A DNA stretch of 6,767 nt, taken from Pseudomonadota bacterium. GTDB taxonomy: Bacteria; Pseudomonadota; Alphaproteobacteria; UBA8366; GCA-2717185. Where the stretch lies: NCBI GenBank assembly GCA_027619655.1, contig JAQCHR010000210.1:1-6767 (forward strand), in the 5' to 3' direction. Each line of letters starts with the position of its first letter. Positions within the stretch are counted from its first letter, which is position 1. This document shows positions 4,991-6,767 of this stretch, piece by piece. Made by a program: the position numbers and the translations under genes. The notes beneath the pieces were generated by a model, which searched no databases, was not told where the DNA came from, and saw only the letters and a program-made list of their open reading frames with translations.

Positions 4991-6654
4991 TGGAAAAGCT
5001 TCAGGTCTCCGACGTTCTCGCCCAGGCCTTTGTCGCCGAAGGCGTGGACACCCTGTTCACCCTGATGGGCGATGCAAACATGTACTGGTCCGCCAAGATG
5101 GGCGACAAGTACGGCGTGCGCGTCATCCACGCCCGGCATGAACACTGCGCCTGCGCCATGGCCGACGGCTATGCCCGCGCCACCGGCAAGGTCGGCGTCG
5201 CCTCCACCACCTGCGGCCCGGGCTTCACCCAGATCATGACCGCACTGACCATCGCGGCGCGCGGCAACGTGCCCATGGTGGTCTTCGCGGGCGATGCGCC
5301 GCTGGCCTCCGCCTGGTACCTGCAGCAGATCGACATGGCGCCGCTGACGCTCGCGACCGGTGCGCATTACATCGGCGTCAAATCCATCGACCGGCTGCTC
5401 GACAATGTGCGCGAGGCCTTCCAGGTCGCGCAGGTCGAACGCAAGCCCGTGGTCCTCAGCATCCCGATGGACCTGCAGGCGCAGGAATACCCCTACATGG
5501 CGGATTACATGCCGTCCTCCAGCATCATCCCCGCCGCCCAGCGGCCGGTGCCCGACCCGGAAATCGTCGACCGGCTGATCGACATGATCGCGGAGGCCGA
5601 AAAGCCGATCATCATCGGCGGCCGCGGCACCACCCGCTCCGGCGCGCGCGACGCGCTGGCCACGCTGGCCGAAAAATCCGGCGCGCTGCTGGCGACGTCG
5701 CTGTTCGCCAAGGGCCTGTTCACCGGCAACCCCTATGCGATGGACATCGCCGGCGCCTTCGCCAGCGACTTCTCGCGCGAACGCTTCGCCGAATCCGACC
5801 TGGTGATCGGCGTCGGCGCCGGGCTGGGCCATTACACGACCGAGGGCGGCTACCTGTATCCCGGCGCGCAGGTCGTGCAGATCGACATCAACCCGCGCGG
5901 CTTGTGGCAGGGGCTACGCACCGCCGACCTGCATATCCGCGCCGATGCGAAGGCGGCGGCGGAAGCCATCGTCAAACGCATGGACGAACGCGGCGTTTCC
6001 CGTACCGGGTTCCGCAGCGGCGACATGGCGGCGCAGATCGCCGCCGACAACCCGGACAGCAAGGTCTACCCGGTGCAGTCGAACACGGTCGATCCGCGCA
6101 AGCTGATCCTCGAACTGGACCAGGTCATCCCCAAGGACTGGGACATCGTCGTAGGCGGCGGGCATTATTTCTCCATCGCCATGACCCATATGACCGGCCG
6201 CCCGGCGGACAAGTACCACGTGGTCAACGATTTCGGCGCCATCGGCTCCGGCCTGCCCGCCGCCATCGGCATCGCCACCGCGCGCAATGACGGCAAAGTC
6301 GCGCTGATCGAGGGCGACGGCAGCCTGCTGATGCATGTGCAGGAACTGGAAACCATCCGCCGCCAGGGCATCAAGCTGCTGATCAACATCATGAACGACG
6401 GCGGCTATGGCGCGGAATTCCACAAGTTCCGCGCGCATGACATCGAGGCGGGGCAGGCGATCCACGGCCGTGGCGACCTGGCCGGCGTCGCCACCGGCTT
6501 CGGCATGCGCGGCGCCACCATCAGCCAGATGGGCCAGACGGCGCAGCTTTTCGCCGACCACCAGAGCGCCAACATCGCCACCCTGTGGGACGCGCACACG
6601 GACGACAAAATCCCGTCCCGCGCCTATCGCCGGGTGCATTACGGCGAGGCATAG
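4990..6654 (+). CDS. Thiamine-diphosphate-dependent enzyme, acetolactate synthase / pyruvate oxidase superfamily
   Basis: This 554-residue protein has the three-domain layout of the superfamily: an N-terminal pyrimidine-binding domain (about 4-170), a central domain (about 190-325) and a C-terminal pyrophosphate-binding domain (about 370-535). Such enzymes decarboxylate or ligate 2-oxo acids through a thiamine carbanion. The activating glutamate is Glu51 in ARHEHCACAMADGYARATGK. GPGFTQIMTAL (76-86), VPMVVFAGDAP (94-104) and the LQQID segment (111-115) follow the family pattern. The metal and pyrophosphate motif starts at GDGS (442-445) and ends at MNDGGYG (468-474), where most relatives have NN; here Asp470 replaces the second Asn, a metal ligand in characterised members. 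No regulatory subunit gene (ilvN type) is adjacent, so biosynthetic acetolactate synthase is unlikely; a catabolic lyase, decarboxylase or oxidase is more plausible. Translation is coupled to the coxG-like gene by the TAATG overlap. Substrate and FAD use cannot be decided from the sequence. Confidence 0.9.
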   Translation: MEKLQVSDVLAQAFVAEGVDTLFTLMGDANMYWSAKMGDKYGVRVIHARHEHCACAMADGYARATGKVGVASTTCGPGFTQIMTALTIAARGNVPMVVFAGDAPLASAWYLQQIDMAPLTLATGAHYIGVKSIDRLLDNVREAFQVAQVERKPVVLSIPMDLQAQEYPYMADYMPSSSIIPAAQRPVPDPEIVDRLIDMIAEAEKPIIIGGRGTTRSGARDALATLAEKSGALLATSLFAKGLFTGNPYAMDIAGAFASDFSRERFAESDLVIGVGAGLGHYTTEGGYLYPGAQVVQIDINPRGLWQGLRTADLHIRADAKAAAEAIVKRMDERGVSRTGFRSGDMAAQIAADNPDSKVYPVQSNTVDPRKLILELDQVIPKDWDIVVGGGHYFSIAMTHMTGRPADKYHVVNDFGAIGSGLPAAIGIATARNDGKVALIEGDGSLLMHVQELETIRRQGIKLLINIMNDGGYGAEFHKFRAHDIEAGQAIHGRGDLAGVATGFGMRGATISQMGQTAQLFADHQSANIATLWDAHTDDKIPSRAYRRVHYGEA

Positions 6655-6660
6655 GCGTAG

Positions 6661-6680
6661 GCCCGGCGCGGGCGGTAATT
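6661..6680 (+). terminator. Weak hairpin after the thiamine-diphosphate enzyme gene
   Basis: GCCCG (6661-6665) and CGGGC (6669-6673) can pair around a three-base loop, six bases after the TAG stop. AATTTT follows after a short spacer. The stem is only five base pairs and the T run is short and displaced, so this is a weak intrinsic terminator at best. Confidence 0.4.
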
Positions 6681-6690
6681 TTCAAAACGA

Positions 6691-6719
6691 TTGGCATCGG
6701 TTGGCTTTTGTTGTCTAAT
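6691..6719 (+). promoter_or_regulatory. Candidate sigma-70-type promoter reading off the right edge
   Basis: TTGGCA (6691-6696) and TCTAAT (6714-6719) each match the sigma-70 consensus hexamers at five of six bases, with an ideal 17-base spacer. They sit in the only distinctly AT-richer stretch of the window, after the last gene. This suggests a new transcription unit starting beyond 6767. No start codon with a good ribosome binding site is visible in the remaining 48 bases. Confidence 0.45.
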
Positions 6720-6767
6720 TCCGTTCATACGGTCAACTTTCCAGAGGCTGCTTCGTCCTTTGCCGGG

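Noticed and set aside
4984..5832. Minus-strand open frame of 282 codons opposite the thiamine-diphosphate enzyme
   Set aside because: It is antisense to conserved thiamine-binding motifs, and its translation is Gly/Ala/His/Arg-rich with no domain.

Overview
The window is strongly GC-rich, and third codon positions are dominated by G and C. Together with the gene types (LuxA-like monooxygenase, CoxG-like protein, IlvB-like thiamine enzyme), this suggests a proteobacterium, most likely an alphaproteobacterium. That placement is an inference from composition and protein style; the window has no rRNA or other phylogenetic marker. I see no mobile element, CRISPR array, tRNA or rRNA.

Left part (1-3032, minus strand): a surface-polysaccharide block read right to left. 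It begins with a 629-residue multi-spanning membrane protein with GT-C glycosyltransferase-like features (3032 to 1143). A dTDP-4-dehydrorhamnose 3,5-epimerase gene (rfbC/rmlC, 1047 to 484) follows, and it is broken by one in-frame amber codon at 718-720. The block ends with a family-2 glycosyltransferase that overlaps rfbC by an ATGA junction and runs off the left edge. The block probably makes and transfers a deoxysugar for LPS O-antigen or exopolysaccharide.

Middle (3033-3192): a 160-base divergent intergenic region with short repeats. It separates the polysaccharide block from plus-strand genes of a different metabolic kind.

Right part (3193-6654, plus strand): a YhbW-type luciferase-like flavin monooxygenase stands first. 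After a 133-base gap with a possible promoter comes a tightly coupled pair. This pair is a CoxG/SRPBCC-family protein with a Pro/Ala-rich linker and an amphipathic C-terminal tail, and a thiamine-diphosphate enzyme of the acetolactate synthase/pyruvate oxidase superfamily. They overlap by one base (TAATG). A weak hairpin and a candidate promoter facing rightwards close the window.

Nothing here is clearly a new system. The most notable points are the amber codon in rfbC, the pairing of a CoxG-like protein with a thiamine-diphosphate enzyme with no CO dehydrogenase gene in view, and an Asn-to-Asp change in the metal-binding motif of that enzyme.
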